A stretch of DNA of 64,000 nt from Tenrec ecaudatus (GCF_050624435.1 NC_134530.1:149210721-149274720), one strand, 5' to 3'. Positions 1 through 10,434 are shown, counted from the first letter of the stretch. Numbers and translations are program-made. Notes: generated from the letters alone by a model not told the origin.

Positions 1-75
1 TGTTCTGTGTGTATAGATCACTATGGGTGGGCACCGGCTCTATGGCACCGAGCTAACAACAGCAGCAACGGAAAG
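1..75 (+). repeat. AfroSINE, 3' end only
   Basis: The window opens inside a SINE. It has the usual AfroSINE tail: a 'gatcactatgggtgggcac' stretch, which is a decayed form of the 'tcactatgagtcggaac' block, followed by a CAA/CAG-rich tail. The tRNA-like head lies outside the window. Confidence 0.6.
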
Positions 76-654
76 CCCTGTCACCCCTTGTTTCTGTGGA
101 GGGAGTTGACTGCAGACTTATTCTCTCTTCCCTATTGCCACAGCACGTGAATAAAGTGTTATTGCAGTTTTCTTTGAGTTTAAGCAGGCAAAAAATGGCT
201 AGATGCTGGTAGGGAAGGGGAGTCCTTTGATAAATTTGATGATCCTTTGATAAATCCCATGGGCAGAGGGGATGGCCAGCTGGTAGATCATTTCTCTGCC
301 ATTTGGAACTTTTGAGACAGGAAGATGACTGTCATATGCATTGTGGGGTTGGATCCAGCCAGTGAGGGCCAGGCCAGCCAGTGATGTCACATGACAACTG
401 ACAAGCGACTCTGCTCCAGTGGTGGTCCAGGACAGTGAAAGTCATGGAGGTATCCACACACCTTGGCACAGGTAGTGTGTTTCAGTCAACTGCGTGTTAC
501 AGCAAAGAGTGAAGGCGAACTTGCCAGAGGGCAGGGCCACGGACTCTTCAGGAGAGTAGTGAAGGGCCTCTGTTTATTCCTTCATCCATTCAGCCAGTGT
601 TTGTTGAGCAGTCCTGTCATTCGAGGAAGGCGCTGCACTAAGTGCTAAGGATGC
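76..654. other. Single-copy sequence, no gene seen
   Basis: No open frame looks coding. Positions about 580-650 resemble the ancient mammalian repeat block ending in 'ctaagtgctaaggatgct', too decayed to assign. Confidence 0.4.
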
Positions 655-770
655 TTTTTGTTTTTTAGTGTTGCTGTCATAGAAATACAAGTGGGTAAGT
701 TTAATGAAGAGAAATCTATTTTTTCAGTTTGAGAGGCTAGAAATTTGAATTCAGGTCACTGACTCTAGGG

Positions 771-806
771 CAGTGGTTCTCAGTCTTCCTAATGCCGTGA
801 TGCCCC
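771..806 (+). mobile_element. SPIN hAT transposon, 5' terminus only
   Basis: It starts with the SPIN terminal inverted repeat 'cagtggttctcagtcttcct' followed by the 'aatgccg' block. The flank just before it, 763-770, reads CTCTAGGG, the hAT-type target this family favours. After about 35 bases the match stops where antisense L1 sequence begins, so the rest of the SPIN was displaced or lost. No right-hand terminus was found. Confidence 0.65.
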
Positions 807-1840
807 CTTTTAAAAACATTTTATTAGAGGCTCATACAACTCTTATCACAATCCATACGTATACATACATCAATTGTATAAAGCACATCTGTACATTCTT
901 TGCCCTAATCATTTTCAAAGCATTTGCTCTCCACTTAAGCCCTTTGCATCAGGTCCTCTTTTTTTCCCCTCCCTCTCGCTCCCCCCTCCCTCATGAGCCC
1001 TTGATAATTTATAGATTGTTATTTTGTCATATCTTACCCCATCCGGAGTCTCCCTTCACCCCCTTCTCTGCTGTCCGTCTCCCAGGGAGGAGGTCACATG
1101 TGGATCCTTGTAATAGGTTCCCCCTTTCCAACCCACTCACCCTCCACTCTCCCAGCATCGCCCCTCATACCCCTGGTCCTGAAGGTATCGTCCACCCTGG
1201 ATTCCCTGTGCCTCCAGCCCTCATATGTACCAGTGTACTTCCTCTGCTCTATCCAGTCCTGCTACACCTCTTCTTTACGTAACCTTACCCTTGATCATTC
1301 CCTACTAGGCCTACCACTCCCCCCTCACCACCATTTTGGATCCCATGTTGTTCCCTTATCCCTGTGTTTGTTAACACCACTTCCTTACCCACCCCCCCAC
1401 CTCCCCCTATCCCAAGTCCCCCTGGAACTGTCGGAACTGTCGGTCCTGTTGTTTTTCCTCCAGATAGTTCATCCAGCCTGTCTTATTTAGACAGACTTGT
1501 GGAGATAATAACATGCACGAAAACAAGGCAGAGGAAAACAAAGCAACAGTATACAACCAGACAACAAAACAACAACAAACCACTGACAGAGAACAAAACA
1601 AAACACATCAAGAAAGAAAAACTTGAAGTTAGTTCAAGGATCGTTTGTTGGCCCTTAGGAATGTTTTTCAGTCCAGTATGTTGGGGCACCATGCACTGGC
1701 CCCAAAGTCCACTTTCAGCATTCCCTGGGGACCTTGCCACTCCATTCCCTTGCTGTTCCGCTGCACTCCCCCAGTGCTTTGCCTCGGTGCGGTGGGATCA
1801 GGTCAGGTGCAATTCGCACACTGTGACCCTTTAGGGGAGT
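807..1840 (-). mobile_element. Afrotherian L1, 3' UTR region
   Basis: Read on the minus strand this is an L1 3' end with its tail at about 807. On the plus strand it starts 'ttttattagaggctcataca', then gives the 'caattgtataaagcacatct' block. The same order of blocks recurs at 8.6, 14.2, 27.2 and (plus strand) 14.9 kb. It contains no open reading frame 2 sequence. The inner boundary near 1840 is approximate. The open frames of 130-169 codons here are antisense artefacts. Confidence 0.8.
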
Positions 1841-2060
1841 ACTTTATCTTTCTCCTGGCTCTTGGGGAAGGTCCTGTCATTTTTCGTCTCCCTTCCTTGA
1901 TGACCTCCATACAGCATTGATCTTCTGTCTGTGCTTGGTTGCCCAATCTGCTCGGTTATATCTCTAAAGTGATTGGTTTAAGACATAGGCTACACTGATA
2001 CCCCTTATTAACATAACAAAGAAAACCTTATTCCCAAATGGGATTCCATCCACAAGTATA

Positions 2061-2247
2061 AAATAAACCAGCACCAACAGCAATAAGAATCAAATTCACG
2101 GCCATCAAGTTGATTTTGACTCATAAGGATCCTATAAGACAGAGTTGATATGTCTCTGTGGGTTTCCAAGACTTCAGAACCACTGATGGGTTTGAACTTC
2201 GAACTTCTGACTTTAATGTGTAGTTCACTGTGCCAACAGGGGTCTCT
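2061..2247 (-). repeat. AfroSINE, complete, with target duplication
   Basis: It is flanked by a perfect 13-bp duplication, ATCCACAAGTATA, at 2048-2060 and 2248-2260. The body has the antisense tail block ('tcaagttgattttgactcat'), the middle 'ctctgtgggtttccaagact' block and a decayed tRNA-like head. It lies within the MLT1-like LTR. Confidence 0.85.
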
Positions 2248-2320
2248 ATCCACAAGTATAGGAGTTAGAATTTGCAACACATTTTTTTGGTGGGGGGAGG
2301 ACACAATTCACTCCCCGACA

Positions 2321-2670
2321 CGCTTGTTGTTATTGTTCTTGGGTTCTGCGCCATGCACATACTGGTTCTGTTTGAACCCATTGCCGCAGCGAGGGTGTCA
2401 ACCCATCTCTCTGAGGGCCTTCCTCTTTTTCAGCCACCTTTTATCAAGCAGGATGTCCTTTTTTAGGGACAGGTCTCTCCTGACAACGTGTCCTCAGTGT
2501 GTGAGACGAGTCTCACCATCCTCACGTCTAAGAAGCCCCGTGGCTGTGCTTCTTCCGAGACAGATTGGTTTGTTCCTGCGGCAGTCTGAAGCAGTTTCAA
2601 TGGCCAGTATGACATGGAGACCGTGCTCAACACTCAAGACTCAGACCTTGACTTGTGGTCTCCAGTTTTA
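2321..2670 (-). mobile_element. RTE/BovB-type LINE, 3' fragment
   Basis: The antisense blocks 'cccattgccgcagcgagggt', 'caagcaggatgtcctttttt' and 'cctgacaacgtgtcctcagt' match the order seen in the other RTE copies of this window (26.9, 50.8 and 58.0 kb). It is truncated before the reverse-transcriptase core. Confidence 0.65.
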
Positions 2671-2957
2671 AGAATATAGATACACAAGTCAAAAGAAGAA
2701 ACCCGTCAGGTTTGAAAGGTCAAGGACCAGCCAGTTCTTGGACAATAGTCGTCTAAAGTTTTGCTGTCCTCAGGACAGGTTTCTCTCTGTTCTTGGTCTG
2801 GTCACAGGAAGGTGGGCAAGACCAGGAGGTTCCAAAAGGGCTCCGTAGGCTCTCTTTTCAGCAGTCTGATGGAAGAAAACATTCTGTCTTGGCCTCTGAG
2901 CTATGGGAGAAGAATTGCTGGCCTTAAGGCTCTGGATCTTGTGGCAGAAGCCTTTTG
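2671..2957. other. Single-copy sequence, nothing seen
   Basis: No repeat or coding signature was recognised between the RTE fragment and the LTR. Confidence 0.4.
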
Positions 2958-2962
2958 GTGTC

Positions 2963-3475
2963 TGAGGTAGTAAGTTTATTGTGCTAACCTGGCCGATAAA
3001 CACGTGAGGTTAATTGAAGGGCAGAGGGATACATGGCTCGGAGAACCTCGCCTTTCTAGTTCTTGGGTCTCTTGCTTTGTGATGGTCGGATCAGGGTGCA
3101 GCTGCCTTAGCCAGTTCCCAGCTTCAAGTGGCAAGACTCACTTCTTGCAAGACATCCCTGAGGAGAAGCCACATGGACCTACCCTGATGCAGCACTGGGT
3201 GCTGGAGCAGCCGTGTGGAGACCCCTGCCAGCGCTGAGATGCTTATACATTCACTGATTCAGCTTTCCTCCTGCAGTCAGTGTCATAGTGTGTGTTTTGT
3301 GAGATGGAGGAGGACTTTGTGGATTGGTGTGGGACATATGGGTTAATGTCAGATTTGTGGGCTTGGGCAGCACTGGATTGGGATGTTTTCTTGATGCACG
3401 CTTAACCTTTATATAAAACTCTCTTATCCATGAGTTTCTGTGGATTTGTTTCTCTAAAGTACCCAGACTAACACA
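2963..3475 (+). mobile_element. Solo LTR, family B (ERVL/MaLR-like), copy 1
   Basis: 513 bp. It begins TGAGGTAGTAAG and ends CTAACACA, and is flanked by a perfect 5-bp duplication GTGTC (2958-2962 and 3476-3480). Two further copies on the same strand lie at 51352 and 57004. The 5' block 'tattgtgctaacctggc' and the 3' block 'tttgtttctctaaagtaccc' resemble the ends of MLT1/MaLR LTRs. A 5-bp duplication fits the ERVL class. No internal viral sequence adjoins it, so it is a recombination-derived solo LTR. Confidence 0.85.
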
Positions 3476-3480
3476 GTGTC

Positions 3481-4369
3481 CTATCACCTTGGTCTGTGCA
3501 AGCTCAGACAGGGTCAGGGTCACATGTACTTCACAGGCCTATTCACTTTCTGGACATCTCCAAGGTGACAGGATCGATTCCATTTGGGATGGAGTCGGGA
3601 GTTGATATGCTCTGGGATAATGTCAAGTAGTGCAGGGACCAGAGCTAGGGGACACGTGTTCTTCTTGCTTCGTATTTTTCAGTTGGACGGTTCTGCACGT
3701 GACTTCGTGTCTCAGGAGTCCTGGTAGAAACGAGGCCCTGTTGCCTTCAGCAGTTGTGTCCCTAAGGTACCATATATTGGGTTTTTCCTTTTCTTTGCTT
3801 CTTTTTCCTTCTAAATTACTGCTTTCTGGTGAGCTTAATAAACTAACAGCACTGGAAGTTTGTCCCCACCCCACCCCACCCCACTCCCCACACACCGCCC
3901 ATTATTTTCGCTGTTGTTGAAAATATAGAGTAGTGAGCGAAGTCATCAACTTCCACCCACACAATCCAGTGACATTGAGTCTATTGTTTACGTTGTGCTT
4001 TTAAGCTCTCACTGTCCCCTGAGTTGTTCCTCCCCCACTAATGTCAACTCACCGTGGATTAAGATTCCCATCTAACATTTCCGGTTGCTGTTGTCAGTTT
4101 AATCCCATACAGGTAATCCCTTCAAAAGAGCACAACGCTGGAGCTTGCCTAACTAAGCCATTGTTTCATTTCTGTCCCTAAGGCTTAATTGTGGATTCTG
4201 CTCTTAGGGGAGCCCAACTGAGCCTTAGGATGACGGCCACAGGAAGCATCTTTTTCTCTTTTTGATAATAATCTTATAATGAACGCTAAGCACGATGTTG
4301 GACAGAGAGGATGCAAGCGCAGTGCGCCCCAGTCCCTGCACTTAAGGAGCTTGCAAGCTCCCCTGTAAA
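3481..4369. other. Single-copy sequence, no gene seen
   Basis: No coding pattern and no repeat family recognised. A short CCCCA-rich run sits at about 3862-3890. Confidence 0.4.
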
Positions 4370-4530
4370 CTTCTCAGAATGTTTTTTATTTCCACGATCT
4401 CATTTGGCCCTCTCAGCAACCTTTCCAGGAAGGTAGTACAAACATCATTATCCTCGTCTTGCAGAAAAAGCAGGACACCCAGAAAGGGCAAAGCCGTTTA
4501 TAAGGCCACACAGCCAGTGAGTGGCCTTTG
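4370..4530 (+). repeat. MIR SINE
   Basis: MIR-type core: 'atcattatcctcgtcttgca' in place of the 'attatccccattttacaga' block, followed by an 'aggccacacagccagtgagt' block. It is an old mammal-wide repeat and is decayed. Confidence 0.7.
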
Positions 4531-4800
4531 AAGCAATTAAAATCTTTGCCTGGCATATTTATTAATTATCGTAGTTGCTCTGAGAAAATAACGTAAAAAG
4601 CAACACGTTTGCTATAATTGAATTATTCGCTTGCCTTCATTATAGCTTCTTTGCGATCTCAGTTTCGCTTCAACTTTCTAAATATTGTACTGGCGTCTCA
4701 TCAGCGCTATATAATTTCTTCTGTGAAAGTAGGCCAATGTACAATGTGTTAACATAGCTCGCCTTTTGCAGTTTAAACCAGATTTTTAACAAAATCAAAA
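4531..4800. other. AT-rich block, possible conserved non-coding element
   Basis: It is free of recognised repeats and dense in ATTA/TAAT words, for example 'atttattaattatcgtagt' and 'gctataattgaattattcgc'. Such composition is seen in homeodomain-bound enhancers, but conservation cannot be judged from one sequence. Confidence 0.25.
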
Positions 4801-5595
4801 ACTTAAACGAATAAGAGAGAGAATACTTTTGAGTATCCTTGCAGAATTTTAAGCACCAGAACCAGATTGGATTTGAAATTTAGAAAGCCAATCCAAGCAC
4901 ACCGCGAGGAGAGACTGAGAGGACAAGGTTCCACCTCCCTCCCAAGTGGATCTGTTCCTTTTCATGGCCTTAAATAACATCGTTATGCCGATGACTCACC
5001 CAGTGACATCTCCAGCCCCAACTTCGTGTCGGAGCTCCACAGCAGCATCTCCAACCGCCCAGCTGACACGGCTGCTGGGGCGTCTCACTCAAAGGGAGCC
5101 CGTCTGAATGCAACCCTTCCCCCAGCATCGTTCCTTTCCCAGGGCTTCCCACCTTTAAAAAAGGGCATCGCCCACGCCCCAGTGGCTCCAGTTACAACCC
5201 CGTAAGCCATCTGGGTCACTTCTCCATCATCCTGTGCATCCACTTGGTTGGCGATGTGTGTCTTCCAAACATGTCCCCTCCCCATCCTTTCTTCCCGCAT
5301 GGGCCGTCCCATTGCGCGGGCCATTCTCCTGTCTGGCAATTGCGCGGGCCATTCTCCTGGGTATGGGTTTGTAACTTCCCATCCCTATCTTCCACTCCTG
5401 CTTCCTGTGGAGGAAGGGCCTCAGGGGGCGGGGGACAGGGGAATGGTTATTCTTCCCATTGGTGCCATGTTCCTGTTTTGAAGCGTCTCTGTCGGATGGT
5501 CTGGCCTCTTTCAGTGAGCTGAGCGGTGGGTGTGGGAGATGAGAGCAGCATGCATGCTTCTTTTCACACGGACATGTGTCTGCTGAAGGGAGGCT
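4801..5595. other. Single-copy sequence, no gene seen
   Basis: Open frames of 60-92 codons overlap on both strands with no shared coding bias, so none is called. A 17-bp direct repeat, 'attgcgcgggccattctcct', starts near 5312 and recurs near 5339. Confidence 0.4.
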
Positions 5596-5596
5596 C

Positions 5597-5830
5597 CATT
5601 CGTTTTCTATTGCAGCGGAGTGAATTACCAGAGACGCGGTGTGTTAGAGCAACACATATTTGCTAGCTCACAGTTTCAGTGGCCGGGGATGGAAGGATCC
5701 TCCCTTCCAAGTGTCACACAGCTGCAGTCACTGTGTTGTCAGGCTGCATTTTCATCTGGAGACAGAAGAATCTGCTCACAAGGTCATACAGGTTGTCGGC
5801 TGAATTCATTTACTTGAGGTTTTATGACTG
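5597..5830 (-). repeat. MLT1-like LTR, fragment
   Basis: The blocks 'cgttttctattgcagcggag', 'gaattaccagagacgcggtg' and 'tagctcacagtttcagtggc' match the start of an antisense MLT1-type LTR. The rest of the element is missing. Confidence 0.5.
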
Positions 5831-6047
5831 AGAGCTTTGTTTCTTTTTATGGGGCGGTGGGGGGACAGCAAGGGGAGAACTGGCAGTTGACTGAAGGCCG
5901 TCCTAAGATCCATGTAGTTCCTTGCCATGTCAACTTGCTCAACAAAACTTCTCACTTCACCCATCCAGCGGGCACAATATCTTGATCGAGGCGTTCATGG
6001 CAACGTCTTACATAAAGTGATAAAATCACATACTTACTAGCATGTCT

Positions 6048-6425
6048 AAGAAGCTCTGGTGGTGCAGCTAACTTTAAGGTCAGTGGTTCAAATCTACCAG
6101 TTCTTTGATGGGAGACAGATGAGGCTGCACCTCCAAAGATTTATAGCCTCAGGAACCCTATGGATCAGTGGTTTTCAACCCTACTAATGTCGGGACCCTC
6201 TAATACAGTTCCTCATGTTGTGGTGACCCCCCCCCAACCATAAAATTACTTTTGTTGCTACTTCATCACTGTAATTTTGCTACTGTTATGAATCGGGTAA
6301 CCGCTGTGAAAGGGTGATTTGCGCCCCCAAAGGGGTCATGACCCACAGGTTGAGAACCGCTGCCACAGCAGGTCATTATGGGTCAGAATGGGCTCCATAG
6401 CAGTGGGCTGGGTTTTTGTGGCAGA
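6048..6425 (+). repeat. AfroSINE split by a SPIN element
   Basis: The left part, 6048-6165, runs from the 'ctctggtggtgcagc' head to 'aggaaccctatggat'. The right part, 6363-6425, resumes at 'aggtcattatgggtcagaat' and ends in a GGTTTTT tail. About 20 bases of SINE are missing at the right junction. Confidence 0.75.
6166..6362 (+). mobile_element. SPIN non-autonomous hAT transposon
   Basis: 197 bp, bounded by 'cagtggttttcaaccc' and 'ggttgagaaccgctg', the SPIN terminal inverted repeats. The interior has the diagnostic 'gttcctcatgttgtggtgac' and 'aaaattacttttgttgctac' blocks and the 'cccccaaaggggtcatgacc' block. It is a MITE form: the transposase is wholly deleted. The 8-bp flanks, CTATGGAT and CCACAGCA, do not match, so the right flank was probably lost with part of the host SINE. 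Confidence 0.9.
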
Positions 6426-6439
6426 GGTTCTCAACCTGG

Positions 6440-6930
6440 AACATATATGTACCATACAGTCCAAGCACTCTACTCCTCAGCAGTTATCCAAAACCGAAGC
6501 AAGCACACGAACATACGAATGTGTGAACATGGGTGCTCATAGCGGCTTGATTTGTAAGAGCCCCTCTCAACTCCGATTGTGATCTACCCACACAATGGAA
6601 CCCTGCTCCGCAGTGAAAAGGCATGAAGTATCAATATTTACACGGACGGACATGAATGCCTCTTGAAATAGTTACCCTGAGGAAAAGAAGCCAGACCATA
6701 AAAGGGTACCCAGTGCAAACAACTCTACCAGGTGAAAACTACCCGGTGAAGAGAGCCTGCCAGGGGCTCCCCCACAGGGGATATGCGGGAGCTTCGGGGA
6801 GGGGTGATGACTCAGTGAGTGCGGTGAGGATTTTATGGCGTACGCATATATGAAAGGTGATAAAAGCATGTGCTTCAAATATGTATCATTTATTGAATGT
6901 CAGCTACACTTTAATAAAACTGTCAGAAAA
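6440..6930 (+). mobile_element. Old L1 (L1M-type), 3' region
   Basis: The blocks 'tacccacacaatggaaccct', 'gtgaaaaggcatgaagtatc', 'gaggaaaagaagccagacca', 'ctgccaggggctcccccaca' and 'gaggattttatggcgtacgc' follow the order of the 3' end of mammal-wide L1M elements. It is heavily diverged. Confidence 0.65.
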
Positions 6931-8215
6931 GAATCCTTCACTGGCTTTTCATCGTCGCTTGAACAAAATATGAGCTGCCGACTCCTTTGCGCGTCTGTAA
7001 ATCCCCTGACGGGGCGCTTGCCCTCCTTCTCTAAGCGCCAGCCACCCTTGTCTTCTGTGCGTTCTCAAGGCAGCAGGTCTAAGCAGAGGTTGCTCCCTCT
7101 GCCTGGAATATTCTCCTGTCTTCACCTGTGTCTCCGCTCCAAGACTGCTTCCTCCTCGGCTTCACGGAAGGGCTTCCTTGACCGCCCAGTCTGGGTGGAT
7201 CCCTGCGATTCTCCGGCAGCGACCTTCCTGGTGTCCTTCACAGCACCGAGCACAAGATGCAGTTTTGCATTTATTTGCTTACTCTCTGGTTTTCTTTCCC
7301 CTTCCTGCGAGGTCTGTGAGGCCGAGAAGGGCCGTTGCCCTGCACATTTAGTTAAAGGAATCCAACGTGATCAGGCTCGTCAGCTCACAGGCTTGTTGGG
7401 AACGAACAGTCGCAGTGAGGATGGGGCTTAAGGGGGAGAAGAGACCGGACTCTGAGGATCAGAGGAATGGTTTCGACTCCAGGTAAAAAGGCAGTGAAGA
7501 CTCCCAGCTTCTGCTGGGGTTCAGTTCTGGAAAGTTTGGTCCTCATCTTTGTTTGCTGTCTTCCGTCTCCTCTCCTTTTCTTCCCACAGAGGCTCCATTG
7601 TCCCTGGTGATCCACCCTTCCCACATTGTTCCCAGGGACTTTGACCCCAACTGGTCAATGCTTCCTGCTTCCCAGGCCACAGTGACTGACCCTGGGTGCT
7701 TGTTAAAACAGAAAGCATTTCAGGATTTCGGAAGAAAATGTAAAAGCAGAGACCCTCTCCTTTCCCGTGTGTTTGACGGCAGTTTGACTGGTAGTCCTCG
7801 GGGGTGGGGTGGGGGGAGTAGGTCTGAGAATGCAGCCTGAGAAGGAGGGAGATCAGGGTTCTCTTGAGATCATTGGAACTCCTGGATCCAGCTCTGTGTG
7901 AGCCCAGGATTAATCTAGATCCATGCCACGGAAAACATGCTGAGCTGTCTGTCACTTGCTCCTGCCAATTTCCACAGTGGACAGCACATTTGAGGGCCAT
8001 CCTTGTGGCAGTGTTAGGGGACAGTTGGACCCTGGACATGGGTCCGAGGCTCTTCCCAGCAGTCTCAGCTGGAGAGAGAGACTCCGGATCCACAGGGTGA
8101 GGGAGGAGGTGGCTGAGATCGCCTGGAGAGCCGTGCACACTGAGGAGATGAGCGACAAGGACGGTGGTTCTGAACATCAGCGGTAGGAGCTGGACACGCA
8201 TAGTCATTTCTGACG
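6931..8215. other. Single-copy sequence, no gene seen
   Basis: Open frames exist on both strands, the longest being minus 7521-8228 at 235 codons. Overlapping frames are equally open and no family is recognised, so none is called. This stretch is GC-richer than the repeat blocks around it. Confidence 0.35.
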
Positions 8216-8221
8216 GCGGCC

Positions 8222-8545
8222 ATGACAAAGCCCCATCAAGTGGGTGACTTTAAAACAACAGAAATGTCTTGTTTTACCATTCTTGGGGCTAGAAATCAGC
8301 ATGTCTGCAGGGTTGGTTTCCGCTGAAGACCGTGGAAATGCCAGCCCATGCCCGCTTTCTGGTATAGGGTGTTGCAATCCCTGGTTAGCAGACACATCAC
8401 TCTCATCCCTGCCTCTGCCTGCACCAGGCTTTCTTCCCGGTGTAGCTCTCTGTGTCACGCGCGTCTGTGTGTCTCTGTGTGTGTTTCTTATAAGAACACC
8501 CATCATTGGATTTGGGCCTCCCCTCAGCTAGGAGGAGCCCTGGGG
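8222..8545 (-). repeat. MLT1-like LTR remnant
   Basis: Antisense MLT1A-type blocks in order: 'gtgactttaaaacaacagaa', 'tggggctagaaatcagcatg', 'gtctgcagggttggtttccg' and 'tttcttataagaacacccat'. Confidence 0.65.
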
Positions 8546-8607
8546 ACACAGGGGTGAAAGTGCTCAGGTGAGAACTGAAAGTTTCAAACCTAGCAGTTGC
8601 CTTTTTT

Positions 8608-9195
8608 TTTTAAGGATCATTTTATTGGGGACTCTTACAGCTCTCACAACAATCCATACATCAATTGTCTCCAGCACACTTGTACGTATGTTGCCAGCAT
8701 TCCTTTCTGAACATTTACATTCTATTTGAGCCCTCGGTATCAGTTCCTCTTTTTACCCTCTCTCCCCACCTCCCACCCTCGTCACCCCTTGATAAATTAT
8801 AAATTATTATTGTTTTCATATCTTACACCAACCGCTGTCTCCCTTCCCCCCTCCTATCCCCATCTTCCCCCAGCCTTCCTGGTATCACGGCTCCCATTTC
8901 TGTTCCAGAGGGGTTTATCTGACCTGGATTCCGTGTGTTGTGAGTTCTTATCTGTACCTGTGTATGTGCTCTGGTCTAGCCAGAACTGAAAGGAAGGACT
9001 GGGGTCATGGTAGTGTGTGTATATGTGGGGGGATTTGGGGGTGGGTGAGGAAGCCTCAAGGAACCAGAGAATATTGTGTGTTTCATTGGTGCTATACTTC
9101 ACCCTGGTTGACTCATCCCTTCCTTGTGACCCTTCTCTAAGGGGATGTCCCATTGTCTACAGATGGGTTTGGGGTTTCTGCTCCAGCCCCCCTCA
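8608..9195 (-). mobile_element. Afrotherian L1, 3' UTR region
   Basis: A T-run at 8608-8620 (antisense poly(A)) leads into 'tcattttattggggactctt', the same 3' UTR order as the other copies, ending near 'cccccctcattctcaacaat'. It is 5'-truncated, with no reading frame retained. Confidence 0.8.
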
Positions 9196-9854
9196 TTCTC
9201 AACAATATATATTTGTTTGGGGCCTTCTGATGTCCTACCAGCTGCTTCGTAGGAGAATGATGTGGTAGGTTGCTGAATCAGAATGGACTGGATGTTCATG
9301 AGTTTTGGTTTTCTGGATGATCTTAACTTGAGAACCTTACCTATATCTTCAAAAATCCTTATTGCAAATAACATAACCATTCTAAGGCTTTGAGTGGACA
9401 TACCTCTGGGGGTAGGGTGGAGATGCAGTTCAACCCACTACTGTGAGCACGACTATCCCGTGGAGGAGACTAAGGCTTGCTAGAGAGGCAGAGGGGAAGC
9501 TGGAGGAGGAGGGGGGTCAGGGGAGACAAGTGAGGAGGACATTGTCAAGAAGCAGGATGAGAGAACCACGTCTCAGGTGCTCTAGAGCGGCAGGTGGGAA
9601 GCATGGGAGAGACTTCATGTACTTAACCACTAGGGGGTTGCAAGGGATTTGGGCCAGGACCGTTTTTTTTAGTGGAATGTGAAGGGGAAGAAAGACAATG
9701 GAAGCAGTCAGTGTGACTTATTCTGATTATTGAAATTGGTTGTGAAACAGAGGAGATAGGAGAATTCGAGAAGCATGCAGAAGTTATTCCTAGACACACA
9801 TCTCTGGAGTCTTAACTTTTGGGTTTCCCCAGAGATACAGTACGTTATCTAATA
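9196..9854. other. Single-copy sequence, no gene seen
   Basis: There is a purine-rich stretch at about 9478-9560. No coding or repeat call. Confidence 0.4.
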
Positions 9855-9980
9855 ATATCAGATAATACATTTTCTTTATTAACTCTTAATGTCTGATGCC
9901 TCTGATAGCTAACTAGAGGCAACAGACATTACTAGTTAACCGGAAAAAGCTAAATTCATTATCTGATATGTCTGTTGCCT
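9855..9980. repeat. Long imperfect inverted repeat (hairpin)
   Basis: The inner arms 9879-9903 and 9915-9939 pair at 22 of 25 positions around an 11-base loop. Outer arms with the core ATATCAGATAAT (about 9855-9867 and 9955-9968) extend the dyad. The word TGTCTGTTGCCT recurs directly at about 9969. It could be a small palindromic MITE or a replication-slip product; no family was recognised. Confidence 0.55.
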
Positions 9981-9984
9981 TAAT

Positions 9985-10180
9985 GGAGTCCTGCTGGCGT
10001 AGTGGTTATGCATTGGGCTTTTAACCACAAGCTCAGCCGTTTGAAACCATGAGCTGCTCTTTGGGATACAGATGAGGCTTTCTACTCCCCTAAAGAGTTA
10101 CACTCTTGGAAACCCACAGGGGCAGTTCTACCCTAGCCTATTGAGTTGTTATGAGTTGAAATGGACTCAATGACAACGAG
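9985..10180 (+). repeat. AfroSINE
   Basis: Head 'ggagtcctgctggcgtagtg', a tRNA-like B-box region around 'gccgtttgaaacc', middle 'ttggaaacccacaggggcag' and tail 'gttatgagttgaaatggact' are all present. It abuts the hairpin at 9855-9980. Confidence 0.85.
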
Positions 10181-10269
10181 TGAGCCTCGAATTAAGAATC
10201 CATGACAGAATAGTGAGCTTGAGGAATGCAATGAAGGTCTGAAATAACTGTGGAGAAAAGGACTTGCTC

Positions 10270-10405
10270 ACAGCTGTGGTCCAGTCAATTCTGCCTGGGG
10301 TGTCATGGAGCGGGCCTGTCCCACAGGGCTTTCCTGGCTACTGTCTTAGTAGAAGCACATCCCTGGGCGATTTCTCCCACAGAGTAGGTTTGAACGGCCA
10401 TCTTT
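10270..10405 (-). repeat. AfroSINE-related SINE, older type
   Basis: The antisense tail 'ggtccagtcaattctgcctg' is followed by 'agggctttcctggctactgt' and 'gtagaagcacatccctgggc', the older variant also seen at 12.5, 20.2, 49.2 and 54.9 kb. Confidence 0.55.
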
Positions 10406-10434
10406 ACCCTAGAAGCTGAGTGTAAATTGTTGGA

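Larger units (their letters stand above)
655..2320 (-). repeat. MLT1-like (ERVL-MaLR) LTR remnant, interrupted
   Basis: Three blocks read as one antisense MLT1-type LTR: 655-770 (ends 'tttgagaggctagaaatttg'), about 1845-2060 (contains the 'attaacataacaaagaaaac' block), and 2248-2320 (ends 'acacaattcactccccgaca'). The same blocks recur in this order at 40.0, 42.2 and 42.8 kb. A SPIN terminus plus an L1 interrupt it at 771, and a SINE interrupts it at 2061. The family name is by resemblance to MLT1A. Confidence 0.6.

Noticed and set aside
773-1834. Plus-strand frames of 130-169 codons
   Set aside because: They are antisense to an L1 3' UTR, and similar frames recur in other copies of that UTR.
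6158-6370. 8-bp duplication for the SPIN at 6166
   Set aside because: CTATGGAT and CCACAGCA do not match, so no duplication is claimed.
7521-8228. 235-codon minus-strand frame
   Set aside because: Overlapped by several open frames on the other strand, runs to the edge of an MLT1-like repeat, and has no recognisable motif.
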